64,000 nt of DNA from Eremophila alpestris peregrina (GCA_009792885.1 WMCF01000081.1:125072-189071); one strand, 5' to 3'; counted from the first letter of the stretch, positions 52,771 to 63,029 are shown. The notes: generated from the letters alone by a model not told the origin. Made by a program: numbers and translations.

Positions 52771-53615
52771 CTAGAGCGTGGCATTGTGAGTTTAAGTTGT
52801 TTAAAGTTATTTTCCCTGTGGACCATCCCTGTTCCCCCTTCCTCCCTCTCTTTTCTTACCCTATCCAGGTCCGCTCGAGTTTTCTCCTCCCTCCCCCAGG
52901 GTCCAGCCTCACCCCAACCCTCCCATGTTCCAGAAACCTCGGTCCCTTCTCCGTCTCCCTCTGACCCTGCCCTGTGCCATAAAGAGGCAGATCCACCTGT
53001 TGCCCCTCTCCCCCGGGTTTAAAACACTGTACCTGGCTCTGAACTCTCTGGCTCGCCGAGCTTGGGGTGAATGAAGGTTCTCTGAGAACACGGCCAGAAA
53101 CGAGCCTTTCCTGTCTTTTCACTAGACTCCTTGCCACTGCAATTGATATAAATGGGCAAAAGACAATTGTTTAACTCCTTATGTGCTTTTATTACAAAGG
53201 GGTGTCCTTATGGGATAGCCTGCGCCGCCGCTCTGCCGAGGGGAGTGGACCTCTTCGGCAATGCCGGGAATTCATCCACGACGTGAGTCCCAAAACCTCG
53301 AGTAGGCTCGTTGGAGTCCAGGGGTGTCTCTGTGGTCGGCCACCTCTGAAGTCTGGTCGAGTCCGGCTGGCTCGTAGCAAGGGTCCCTAAGTAGTCCTCT
53401 AGGTGCTGCAGTACTTTAGTCTGCTGGCTCATGAAGCATTTTGGTGGAAATTGATGATTTATCGCCTGTTCCTGTCCCAGGGGGCTCCGGGCGCCCCTAT
53501 TTGTATAGGGGTGTCGCCTTCTCGTCGACGGACAGCAAGAGGTGGTGAGGCGGAGTCGTGGGCGGGAGGGACATCTGCAGATTGACAGCAGCTCCGTCCT
53601 GCAGCATGGCGGCAA

Positions 53616-53674
53616 GCGGCTGAGGGGGTCCAAATGGCGGGAGCGGCTGAGGGGGTCCAAATGGCGGGAGCGGC
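53616..53674. repeat. 27-bp tandem repeat (two units plus partial)
   Basis: GCGGCTGAGGGGGTCCAAAT plus GGCGGGA is repeated exactly at 53616 and 53643 with a partial third unit at 53670. Each unit carries AAATGGCGGG, close to the YY1-type core. It lies upstream of the TATA-like box of the minus-oriented element, a position where LTR enhancers commonly occur. Confidence 0.85.
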
Positions 53675-53764
53675 GGCCGTGACAGGTGCGGGGGGAATAC
53701 GGGAACACCAGGGGATAGGGGCACGGATAGGGGCTCAGGGTGTGCAACAAGGGAAAGGAGTAGG

Positions 53765-53935
53765 GGGAGCACTCTAGGAGGACAATGGGGGGGGAATACA
53801 ACACTTTAACATGAATACTAACAAGAGAACTTGTGGAGAAGTGCTCCGGGGAGCACAATCGGGTAGAACTGGGGAGGGATACAACAACTCCAACATAAAC
53901 ACCAACAGAAGAGCTCGCAGGCTCTAACGTAGACT
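53765..53935. repeat. 83-84 bp imperfect direct repeat
   Basis: Two copies begin with GGGAGCAC at about 53765 and 53849. Shared landmarks include TACAAC at 53797 and 53880, followed by similar AACATRAAYACYAACA sequence. In addition, the 15-mer GAGCTCGCAGGCTCT occurs at 53911 and again at 53951, a 40-base period. Confidence 0.75.
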
Positions 53936-54174
53936 CTGACCAACATCAATGAGCTCGCAGGCTCTGGATACCACCTGCGTGGGACTAAATTTTCAGAGAT
54001 CTCAGCATCTCATTTAATTCAGCAATGGCAGGGCCTGCAGAGGAACAGAGAGCAGCTCTGGCGTTCCCCGCCGCTCCAATTGCGGCCGGGTCAGCAGCGG
54101 CCGCTCTGGGCACTGCAGCCAGAGCCTGAGCTCGCCGAGATTCCTCCGGCCTCCAGAGTCCTTATTGCTGTAGT

Positions 54175-57100
54175 GCATTTTGCTGTATATGATCTAATCT
54201 TTGGGTTTTTTTGTTTTGGTTTGGTTTTTTTTTGGGGTTTTTTTTGTATTTTAACTTGTATTTATTGCAGAATCCTAGACAACCACACAACACGAGCTCT
54301 GCAGGAGCCGTTTGGCTCTAGCACAGCATCTACTTGGGCTTCCTTTATATTTTTAAAAAGTTTTTAGAGAACTGCCTAAGAAAATTTTACAAAGTGGAAT
54401 TCTTTGAGCACTGTAGAAGTCTTTTTGAGTTGAGAATATTTAAAATTCTTTCTGTATTATTTGGATTATTCCAGAAAGTACCCCTGAAATAAAGTCAGAA
54501 ATGGGAGAAATTAATCTGACCGCAAGTAGGGAGGTTTTGATGACTATCTAGGTGTTCAGCTCCCAGCTTTGTCCTGAGACATCTGCAGTGGGAGGTGGGG
54601 TGGCTGGCAGCATTAGTGCTTGAAAAAATAAGGTAAATATCTTGATAGTCAGAAAAATACACTGGTGTTGTGAAACTCATGAGAGGGTGGAGGGAAAGTC
54701 ACCATTGTGCACAGATTCAGGATATTTTAATGTTTTGGAAATCCAGAACACCCACTACAATAATTTGCTCGAGGTTGACAGGAATAAACTTAAGCAGGAA
54801 GCATTACTGGCATTGCTGCTACTTGTGTCCACTAACTCATACCTTTAAATCACAGCAAAATAAATAAAATATAAAATACAATAGGATAAGAGTAGCAAAA
54901 TACAGTTCTGCCTGCTCAGCTACTTGTTGCTGTAATAAAGCAGATGGCTGGGACAATATATTGAATTACTTTGTGTGCAGAGACCCTGACATATTTTTCC
55001 CCCATTTTTTCCTTTGTGTGTGTTTAGTTCTGACAGTGCTACCTCACATTTCAGTATCTACCAAATGTTGCATTTGGCTGGGAGAATTTCCTCCAATTCT
55101 AATCCAATCACTGCTCATACATTGGATGTATCATGAGAGAATTTCTAGCACATTAAATCAAAATCATTGAGAGCTTGAACTTTTTTTCCATCTTTTTCTT
55201 CATTTGATGTTGTAATGATTGCTTCAGGAAAACATTTGAAATGAATGTGAAAATAGCTCTATTCAAAGCAGCAGGATGGGTTTGGATAGCTTTTGGTTTA
55301 GGAACAGTTGAATCAGCACAAGGTGTTGATAAGGATGTCAAAAATTCATTGGTGTAGTGGTGGGAAAATATATTCTTTAGACCCGTCCTGTAGCACTGTG
55401 TATTTTTAGGGTTTTAAGAAATACAAAACAATATTTTTAATAATGATCTGCTTGTATGAAAGCCACTGATTTGAAACAAATGGAAGATTGCTTAATGTTT
55501 ATTAACACGGGGCTTACTTTCATTGTTTATTTGCCATTGTTTCCCTGTTGCTTAACTTGTTGCATGAACTGTAGTTCAGAGTGTGATTTGTTTCTAGTAG
55601 GCATCAAACTGCTCTTTACTGTTTTATCTTCTTTTTTCCTGTAAAACTGGTAGGTTAAGACATTGACAGTGTCATATTTGGTGGACTACAACTCATAAGC
55701 AATCCTTATAAATCTTCAGAATCTTGTGGCTTGGTGGTTGAAAAAAGGATTAAGATTTGCTTAGAGCAGGAAAAGAGGCAGGAAAATTTGGCACTGTTGA
55801 TGTAGGACATGAAAGATTTCAACATTTCAGAAGGCAAAGAACATTAAAAAAGCTTTATTGTCTAATTCTTACTACCTTTTATAAGGTAATCTGATACAGA
55901 CTTAACATGATTGGTGAATAGGAAGGACACCTCTCTAATCCTGTTGGTTAAACTAGAGAAACAGCAAAATACCGCCTGGAGAAAGATTGTTTCGAGAAAG
56001 GATAGTTGTTTGGCAAGATTGTTTTGAGAAGAAGTTTTTTTGAGAAATTTTCCCTTGGGAAAAAGTTAGCAGCTGCTAGCAGGTTAAAATATCTCAGACC
56101 CAGAAATATCAGGCCCACATTGGCACTAACAGCTCACAATTCTTAGTGTCGTGAACAAACTCACCCAGATTAGGCTAATTCTGCCCTGGGGTGGTTAATC
56201 TGGGATTATCCTGCATAATCAAAAGCCACTTGAGGGTTGAAATGAGATTTTCGTGCCGAACTTGCCTTTTTTTTGCAGTGTTCAGCCTGTGGTCCCCTTT
56301 GGAAGTAAACACAGGTAAGGAGATGAAGCAGGAAAGATTCTCAGCAGATGAAGCTGGGAATTTGGGAGAGAGCCCACAAGGTTGAGGGGAACAAGTTCAT
56401 CAAGGTTAAAGAACTGCCTGGAGGAGTGGAAGTCCAGACAGGAGGGACAGGCTTATCTGAATTCAAAGAAGTTATTAAAATGCTGACACTTAAAACTTGA
56501 ATGGATGTGGAATTGTTTTTAAACCAAAGTAAATATCTTGTAGGCAGAATGGGGACTATCCAAGCATGCTGAACCAGAAAAACAGAGTTAACCTACTTAT
56601 CAAGATGTTTTGAAAAGCAAACCCCAGAAATAAAGTGTCATTGTTAAAGAGCAGAATAAGGGGGCTGTAATAAGCAGGAAAAGGCCCTGCCAAGAGGTGA
56701 ACCTCTTCAAAGGGGAAGATGCAATGGCTGGTGGACTCCAGCAAGTTAAATGTAAAAGAACAAGAGAAGGAAGGGGGGGGAAAGGTGAAAAACAAATAGT
56801 TTTTTTTCCCAAATACATCACAATTAAGAACCTATGAATTAAGGCTGATAGATGATCAAGGTGCAGAAGGAACACTCAGAGAAAATAAGCCCACAGTAGA
56901 AGCTTAATCTTCGTTTTTGCCTCTGTGTTCTTCACCCAATGTTATCAGGCAGTGGAAACCTTTTCAAATAAGATGACATAAATTCTGAAAGCTTACACAG
57001 CTTTCAAGAGTAGATCAAAGAAATTGGGTGAGGAACTCTCTTAGGGCTGATAATAAAGATGTTCTCTGCCTCAAAATTTGCCTGAGCTCCACATCACAGG

Positions 57101-57410
57101 ATGCTGGGAGGGCACATCACAGTAATGTTACTTACATTTCCTGAAAATTTCCTTGAGCACCCTCGTACTGCCTTGTTCACCTCTGCCTTGCCTGAAAGTG
57201 ATTCAGCTGCACCAGGATCTCAGGAACCTGGAGCAGTGTCAGGATCTGAAGTCAGAGGTGCTCAGTATGAGGAAGTTTGCTGTGTGCCTGTTAGAAAAGC
57301 CACTATCCTCTCTCCCTCCTGCTGCTGTGGTCTCGGCTAGGTGTGTGAGTGTGGGTCCAGCTGTCTTCTTCCTCTTGGGGAAGAGCCAGCGGTCCCGTGG
57401 GTGTGTGTGA
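54175..57410. other. AT-rich non-coding region left of the provirus
   Basis: No gene was recognised. A GT-rich run is present at about 54200-54255. A patch at 55960-56040 has repeated AGATTGTTT/GAGAA motifs. At 57180-57310 the plus strand has a heptad-like frame, described under findings, that could be a small exon or a transposon coding remnant. Confidence 0.5.
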
Positions 57411-57413
57411 GCC

Positions 57414-57742
57414 TGCAGGATGGAGGGAAGGGGGAGATTCTAACGTAAATAGGGTTTCTCTGAGGTAAGGATGAGGGACACTGGCTTCCAGATGAACAAG
57501 CAGTTTATTAGGCTGCTGTCCCCCAAAAAGCCCCCAGCCCTGGGTGGATAGCATTCTTAAAACCTTTGTCCTGGGCATGGATAGCACGGGACTGTCCAAT
57601 CAGATATAGAGAAATCAGAGAGTGACACTGTGGCAGCAACCAGTAGCTTTTGGGCTTCTATGCATATTTATATCCTCATTAAAACTTTCCCGCTCTCCCA
57701 GGGAGACAAAAGCCCATGCTGCCACCACCCCAGGCAGCCACA
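57414..57742 (-). repeat. 3' LTR of the provirus
   Basis: The minus strand begins TGTGGCTGCCTGGGG at 57742, directly after a polypurine tract. It contains GATATAAATATG (TATA box) near 57666-57674 and CCTAATAAACTGC (poly(A) signal, AATAAA at 57504-57509). The end is placed tentatively at a CA near 57414; the exact U5 edge is uncertain because no second LTR is available in the window. Length is about 330 bases, in the usual range for ERVK LTRs in birds. Confidence 0.75.
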
Positions 57743-57758
57743 ACTCTCCCCTTCCAAA
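57743..57758 (-). promoter_or_regulatory. Polypurine tract of the provirus
   Basis: Minus-strand TTTGGAAGGGGAGAGT lies immediately before the TGTGGC start of the LTR. This is the expected position and composition of the plus-strand DNA primer site used in reverse transcription. Confidence 0.8.
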
Positions 57759-58117
57759 TAACTAAAAGGAGCAGGCAGGGCTCTTTTTAGAGCAATAAAT
57801 TAAACATGGAAAAACATACAACTCGACCGCAATCACAATAACAACTTAATACAAAAACAAACGAAACAGAAGCAGCCCAGCCCTCAGTCCCAAAAAGTGA
57901 CTCCTATCCCCCCGGAGGATGCTTTTCTTTCAGCTGCTGGATTCATTCCTGGATCGCCTCTGTAGGGCGAAGGTGGTCTTTATCATGAGCATCTACTCCT
58001 TTGGGGGTTAGGTTCTTTCTGCCTCTCAGCAGTCAGGCACGGCTTTTCCAGGCTTGTCACTCTTTGGGCTGTCTTCTGCAATCTAAAAATCTTTAATAGG
58101 TTATAACCCCGAATGGC
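57759..58117 (-). other. Region between integrase frame and polypurine tract, no env
   Basis: About 360 bases with no open frame resembling an envelope surface or transmembrane subunit. A complete retroviral env would need well over 1 kb, so the gene is absent here rather than merely frameshifted. Confidence 0.7.
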
Positions 58118-58549
58118 CTATACCAGGCCTTTGCTTCCCCATTCTCCCCTCAACCTGACCGAAGTAAACCCTGCTTTCTCTCCTCCTCCCCGCTTCTTGT
58201 GCTGAAAAGAAGTTAGGTTCTCGAGGGAGAGGTTAGTGCCCGTGTTCTGGCACGTGTGAGAGGGCCTGTTACTTGTGGCTGGATTGGACCTGGAGGAGAA
58301 TCTTTTTTTGCATTTTCTTTTTTCTCCTTCTCCTTTTCCAGGAGTACTTTTTTGGTGTTCCTGCTTCCTCCTGGATGGGAGACTTAGAGGCAAGGTTATT
58401 GTCTGATAAAGGCTCAACACAAGGTTTAATATTTTTTGCAGGACCCATTTGGGTCCCCTGGGGGTGGACACACAGGCGTACCCTCTCCCGCAGGCCACTA
58501 TCGGGAAAGGACCCCTCAGTTGCAGTGATTCGGGGTCTTTTACCAGCAC
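58118..58549 (-). pseudogene. pol: Integrase C-terminal domain remnant with basic tail
   Basis: The 143-codon frame starts with LVKDPESLQLRGPFPIV and continues with ACGRGYACVSTPRGPKW. This matches the SH3-like C-terminal DNA-binding domain of betaretroviral integrases. The remainder is a Lys/Arg/Ser-rich tail with no recognised domain. It lies in a different frame from the catalytic core (58569-59033), so a frame change separates the two. The first Met is simply the first in the frame and not a real start. Confidence 0.75.
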
Positions 58550-58568
58550 TGGCAGCTTCTCCTCGAGC

Positions 58569-59033
58569 TTAGCTCGAGCCGAATTGGAGAAGTGCCTTAT
58601 AACGGGGGGGGTCTGGCTCTTGAGCTGAGCAATTTAGAAAGTTCAAAACGAACAGAGCCTTGCAGAGCCTCTCAACTGGAGGACTTACCTCTGCACCTCC
58701 TCGCTGCTGGTCTAAGACTCTTTTCAGAGTCTGATGGGCTCGCTCCACGATGGATTGACCCGTGGGTGTATGGGGTATGCCGGTGATGTGTTCCACTCCC
58801 CAGTCCTGAAAAAACTTAGAAAGCTTGTTACTGGTGTATCCAGGAGCATTATCCGTCTGTATTTGTTTTGGTGTCCCAAGGGTGGGAAATGCCAGCAGGA
58901 AGTGCTGCATCATGTGCCGTGCAGTTTCTCCAGAGTGTGCTGACGCAAAAACTGCCCCGGAGAAAGTGTCGATGGACACATGTACATACATGGTGCGGCC
59001 AAAAGATGGGACATGGGTCACATAGTCTGCCAC
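58569..59033 (-). pseudogene. pol: Integrase catalytic core
   Basis: The 154-codon frame holds the complete catalytic triad: Asp22 in VSIDTFSG, Asp61 in QTDNAPGYTS and Glu97 in QSIVERAHQ. The last two are separated by exactly 35 residues, the D,D-35-E arrangement of retroviral integrases, which insert viral DNA into the host chromosome. The segment follows the zinc-binding domain frame but is offset from it near 59030, so the polyprotein is broken there. The Met at its start is incidental, because pol is made as part of a polyprotein. Confidence 0.85.
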
Positions 59034-59545
59034 ACCTCGTTTGAGTTAAGTCCCCGCGGGTTGACCCCCCGTTCCAGGAAAGGCACCTGTGATGACTGGC
59101 AGTGAGGGCAAGTCCCCACAATAGCTCTGGCCTGGTCCCTAGTAATTTGAAATTGTCTCATTAGAGCAAACAAATTTTGGTGGAAAAATTCGTGAGAGAG
59201 TTTGGCTTGTTGGAACAGACCGGGGACATTGCATCTCTGGACAGCCATTGCCAGTGCATCTGCTCTCCTATTCCCTTCGGCTACAGGCCCTGGAAGGTCA
59301 GTGTGCGATCTCACATGCATGATATGAAATGGATGCTTGCGGTGGGAGATCAGCTGTACTAGCTTCGCAAGCAGCCTGTATAATGTTTCATTTTTGACTT
59401 CTCTGGCAGCTGAGTGTTCAGCTCTCATCACTACTCCAGCTACATATGCCGAATCAGTGACCACATTAAGTGGTCTGTCCTGGAACCGTTTGAAAACTCT
59501 AACCATGGCAGCTAGTTCAACAATCTGTGGAGAACCCTCTGCCAC
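59018..59545 (-). pseudogene. pol: RNase H C-terminal part and integrase zinc-binding domain
   Basis: The 175-codon frame carries RNase H residues Glu10 (IVELAA), Asp31 (VTDSAYV) and the HVRSHTDLPGP...RRAD segment with His81 and Asp96. It then has the integrase N-terminal HHCC zinc site: His118, His122, Cys146 and Cys149 (CPHC). RNase H degrades the RNA of the RNA:DNA hybrid, and the HHCC domain helps integrase multimerise. The first RNase H Asp is in the neighbouring frame (59512-60414), so the domain is split by a frame change near 59550. The frame ends just after NEVWQTM, where the next pol segment continues in another frame. Confidence 0.85.
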
Positions 59546-60414
59546 CTCGACATCATGTTCCCACTGCTGATGTCAGGATTTTCCCATGTCATAACTGATG
59601 TATGGGAAGAACCAGAGCCGTCAGTAAAAACTGTTAGAGCAGTCAAAGGGGCTCGACTTTGCAGAAATTTTGGGACCAAATTAAGTGATGCTTTGAATAA
59701 TTTGTGACCTGGATAGTGGATTGAAATTTGTCTGGAGTAGCTATCTAATGCAAATTGAATACAGGTGTTAAACTGCATTAGGTGTTCTAATTGTCCTACT
59801 ATGCCAATTGGTCCATATATGTTTGTGAAATCGCACCCTGCAAGGGAGCAGAGGCATGCCCTTCCCTTCATAATCACCTGAGAAATAAGCTCTTGAGGGG
59901 TTGTGATGGTTTTATTTGGTCTGGAGTAAAGGAAGACCCACTCTATGATTAGAAGGGGGTCCTTCATCCCCTCAGCCCATTGGAATATTAACCCATGTAT
60001 GTGTGGCACTCTTTCCAATACTGCCAATGAAAAAGGCAGCTTGGGATCAAACCTGTGGCTCTGCCATGACTGCAGTGCCTCCTGGACGATCTCGATGCTC
60101 CTTTCCGCTTCTGGCGTCCGGGTCCTGGGCGAGTTTGGGCTGATGTCTCCAGGCAGCAGGTTGAACAGTGGTGCCAGATCCTCGGAGGAGATCCCCAGCA
60201 GCAGACACACCCAGTTTATGGAACAGCACAGCTGTTGCAGGTCATACAGTGTCTTTGGGTTCTGGATTTTCAGCAGCTGTGGCTTGATCGTCTCTGGTCC
60301 AGCTGAAGCCCCAGATATTTCCATGGGCTCGACAGCTGGACCTTGTCCTGCTGGATGTCGAATCCTGCTGTCTTTACCGCTGTAAAGGTCTCGTAAGTTG
60401 TTGCAGTTCTCCAT
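59512..60414 (-). pseudogene. pol: Reverse transcriptase thumb/connection and start of RNase H
   Basis: At 300 codons this is the longest pol frame after the protease frame. Residues about 43-90 (PQLLKIQ...YDLQQLCCSINWV) match the region after the RT palm. A connection domain follows (for example HYPGHKLF near 233-240), and residues 258-270 (TALTVFTDGSGSS) bring in the first RNase H catalytic Asp (265). It is offset from the YMDD-bearing frame at 60374-60565. After the FTDGSG motif the frame drifts into unrelated sequence, where a frame change leads to the next segment. Confidence 0.8.
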
Positions 60415-60565
60415 CCGTTGGGGAGCACAGGAGGAGATCGTCCATATAGTGCAGAATGATTGATGTGGGGAACTTTTTCCTCACCGGAGAGATCACTGCG
60501 GCTCCGTACCACTGGCAGATGCTTGGGCTGTTCCGCATTCCTGTTCCCAGGGAAGAACTGTCCAA
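60374..60565 (-). pseudogene. pol: Reverse transcriptase palm segment with YMDD
   Basis: A short frame containing ILHYMDDLLLCSPT; the YMDD active-site codons are at 60437-60448. The two aspartates bind the catalytic metal ions of the polymerase. The segment overlaps the following RT frame and is shifted from the preceding one (60493-60753), showing at least two frame changes within the RT palm. Confidence 0.85.
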
Positions 60566-61024
60566 GGGTAGTGTCGAAGAGGTTCCCCTCGGTTGTGGGA
60601 GGGTATGGAAAAAGCAAAGCGTGGTGCATTTGCTGGATGTAGAGGTATGTTAAAAAAACAGTCTTTAATGTCCAGTACAGTTAAAGGCCAGTCCCTTGGT
60701 AGCATGGAGGGAGAGGGCAGGCCTGGCTGAAGGGGCCCAAACTCCTCAACCACAGCATTGACCTTTCACAAATCCTATAAGCGTCTCCATCTGTTCTTTC
60801 CAGGTTTTGGGACAATGAACACTGGTGTGTTCCAGGGGCTGTCAGATGGAACTAGATGCCCCTTTGCCAGCTGCTCGTCCACCAGGGTTTCTAATGCATG
60901 CAGCTTCTGGGGACACGTGGGCCACTGGTCCACCCAAACCGGCTTGTCCTTGGTCCAGGACAGTTTGGGTGTAGAAGGGAGGTGCGCATCTCCAGTGACC
61001 CCCCCTAGAAAACCTGGTTACCAA
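60493..61024 (-). pseudogene. pol: Reverse transcriptase fingers and first palm motif, interrupted
   Basis: From about 60980 down to 60780 the minus strand reads in one frame through RT N-terminal sequence, including ALETLVDEQLAKGHLVPSD and WNTPVFIVPKPGK. It then meets a TAG and a nearby TGA around 60760-60770. Past these stops the same frame continues from 60753 with FGPLQPGLPSP and the first catalytic palm motif LTVLDIKDCFFNIPLHP (Asp near 60670). The stops alone would end translation before the active site. Confidence 0.8.
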
Positions 61025-62033
61025 TTTTAATGGAGGCTCCCCACTGTTCTAGGATGTCTCTGCCCCACAGAACAATGGGTTCTGCAGCCAGTGTTTTAAT
61101 TATGAAAGGTTTTACCATGGCTACCCTCCCCTCAGGGCCTTCAACCTGTATGTAGTCTTTGGATCTCCGAGTCCAGGTAGCACCACCAACACCTGACAAT
61201 TTGTCCTTGGGGCTTTCTAATTTTAAGTCTTTGGGCCAGGCGCTGTAAGAAATCACAGAAACATCAGCCCCTGTGTCCATGACCCCAGTGAGTTGGAAGT
61301 CCATTCCACCACCCTTCAGTGTACAACGGTAATTAGGCTTTTTCTCATTCAGGTATTCAGTCCAATACACTTCGGGGGCAAACAGTTTCACGTCCGGGTC
61401 CATTGGAGGTAACAAGAAAGCCTGAGCAATAGGTTGGTTAAGCCTTAAATAGAAGGGATAGTCCAGGCAAATAGCAGTCATGCAAATTTCTTTGCCAGGT
61501 GGCAAAGTCAGTACCTCAGGTATTACAGAAATTTCTGGCGGGGCTTCAGGATGTCCAATAACCAGGACATCCACTGCCTCAGCGAACAATGACCTTATAC
61601 CCATGGGTATGGAAACCAGCTCATCATCATCAAAGTGAATTGACTGCTGGCTCACCAGTTCTCGGCGAGTGGAGCCACTGACTGGGGTGAGGGAGGATCT
61701 GGAGAATTGATCCTCTGTGGCCCCTGGTTCCCTGGGTACCGGCAATTGTGGGCAGCGGGGTGAACGGCAGTACCTCTCAGCATAACTTTTGTCTGAGCGC
61801 GATGCTGGCGCGTGCTTGGTTGGTAGTTTCCCTGCCCCTCCCCTGTCTTCTGGGATTTGCATTAGCCCATGACTGGCCTTGCCTGTTATCAATGACCAAG
61901 GCACGCTGCGGGCAATCCACCATAAAGTGGTCTGGGCTACCACACACAAAGCATCGGGGATCATCTCGTATCCTAGCAGCGGCCAGGACAGTGGAAACAC
62001 CCTCACTACCCCTTTTAAGACCTCCCGAGCCAC
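61005..62033 (-). pseudogene. pro: Pro frame: dUTPase-like remnant and aspartic protease
   Basis: This 342-codon open frame overlaps the nucleocapsid frame at its start, as in betaretroviruses where pro is reached by a ribosomal frameshift. Residues about 1-120 are the out-of-frame reading of the gag end. Residues about 125-210 (IPMGIRSLF...QPIAQAFLLPP) resemble the trimeric dUTPase fold seen before protease in this virus group, but I do not see its conserved catalytic motifs. Protease follows, with active-site DTGAD at residues 253-257 (61263-61277) and the conserved LWGRDILEQWG at 322-332. The protease part is intact in this copy. The Met at 62033 is not a biological start. Confidence 0.8.
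61912..61953 (-). pseudogene. gag: Nucleocapsid CCHC zinc knuckle (gag frame fragment)
   Basis: In the frame overlapping pro, the minus strand encodes CFVCGSPDHFMVDC, a perfect CX2CX4HX4C knuckle that binds viral RNA. The surrounding open stretch runs from about 62020 to 61790, with basic sequence (RRQGRGRE) after the knuckle and a stop after LRQKLC. It is separated from the capsid frame by an in-frame TAA at 62055 and a frame change. Only one knuckle was recognised; many betaretroviruses have two. Confidence 0.8.
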
Positions 62034-62054
62034 CGAGTTCTCAGAGGCTGCTTG

Positions 62055-63029
62055 TTACACTACAGCCTCGACCATGTGATCTATTGTGGGTGGTGGCTCG
62101 AATGGCAGTGCCCTGAGGACGGCTTTAGTCACAACATTGGCATTATACGATGCCATGTTAACCAGCAGTTCTGTTCTGGCAGACACACTCTCCACCTGCT
62201 TCTCCAAAGCTGCTTTCAGCCTGTCCACAAACTTCAAAAAGTTCTCATCAGGCCCCTGCTTGTTGGCACTGAAATGTTCAGTGGGGGTAGTGTCATCGGG
62301 AACAAGCAGCAGCGCGGCTTTGGCTGCGCTTGTGATCTCTGCTAGTGTCCCTTCTGGTAGCATCAGTTGGTCCCTTGGCCTAGAATAGTTCCCTTCCCCC
62401 CACGCAAGATCTAACTCTATTCGGGGTTTATTAGGGTCCTTGTTATTATTTTCCACCACCTGGGTGGTTTGCCTTTTCCACCCTTTTTCCCATAACATAT
62501 ACTCCGCGAGGGCTAGCAGACAACCCATTATGTTTTTTAAATCCCGCGGAAGTAAAATATGCGAGGAAAGGGTGGAATCAAAAAGGTTATGAAAGTAATA
62601 GAAGCTGTGCCCGTGAGCCTTAGCAGCTTTATGTAATTCCTTTAATTCAGTGTAAGGAATGGGTTTCCATTCCACGTGACAGCCCCAGCGGCCGGTTTGA
62701 ATGGTGACCAGGAATGCAGTGATTTTTGCCGCAAAATCGCAGTCCCCATCCCGGACTGCCTCCTCCCGGACCTGGGTCCAATAATCTTCCACGTCCGAGA
62801 GTGATGAGTCACTCTCTTCCGTGTCGGAGAAAGAGGAGGACTGCGTGGGGAGACGGCCGCGTGTCCGGACTTCCGGGACCCTGCCGGTACCGGAAACCAA
62901 TATGGCTTCCTTCCGGCCACGGCTCCTCCCCTTTCCGGTTGCCCGATCACGTAATGGCGACCGACACTGTGTGTTTTTCGCATGGGGAGGGGAACCGCGT
63001 GGGAGGAGGGGGGGGGCTCGTGGCTGCAT
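62055..63029 (-). pseudogene. gag: Gag: capsid with major homology region
   Basis: A 324-codon frame. Residues 1-60 are basic and Pro/Arg-rich; residues 62-83 are an acidic Ser/Asp/Glu patch. Capsid begins near residue 122 (KPIPYTELKELHKAAKAHG) and contains the major homology region at 258-270 (QGPDENFLKFVDR), with the conserved Q, G, E, F and R positions. The frame stops at 62055 soon after DHMVEAVV, before the zinc knuckle, so gag is truncated here. No typical matrix domain is visible: the first 60 residues read like translated GC-rich leader. The real start may lie further right or be lost. Confidence 0.85.

Larger units (their letters stand above)
52780..54170 (-). mobile_element. GC-rich LTR-like retroelement segment with internal tandem repeats
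   Basis: This GC-rich block sits abruptly in AT-rich DNA. Read on the minus strand it shows, in order: a short alanine-rich frame ending in a stop near 54008; two 83-84 bp imperfect direct repeats; two 27-bp repeats containing CCGCCATTTGG; a TATA-like CTATACAAATAGG near 53498-53509 set in a CCCCTAT/ATAGGGG palindrome; and AATAAA at 53188-53193 about 310 bases further on. Past that are a U5-like end and possible splice donors (CAG|GTACAG near 53030, AGG|GTAAGA near 52860). This fits a long retroviral LTR and leader in the same orientation as the downstream provirus. A host CpG-island promoter is the main alternative. No gag or pol was recognised with it. Confidence 0.45.
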
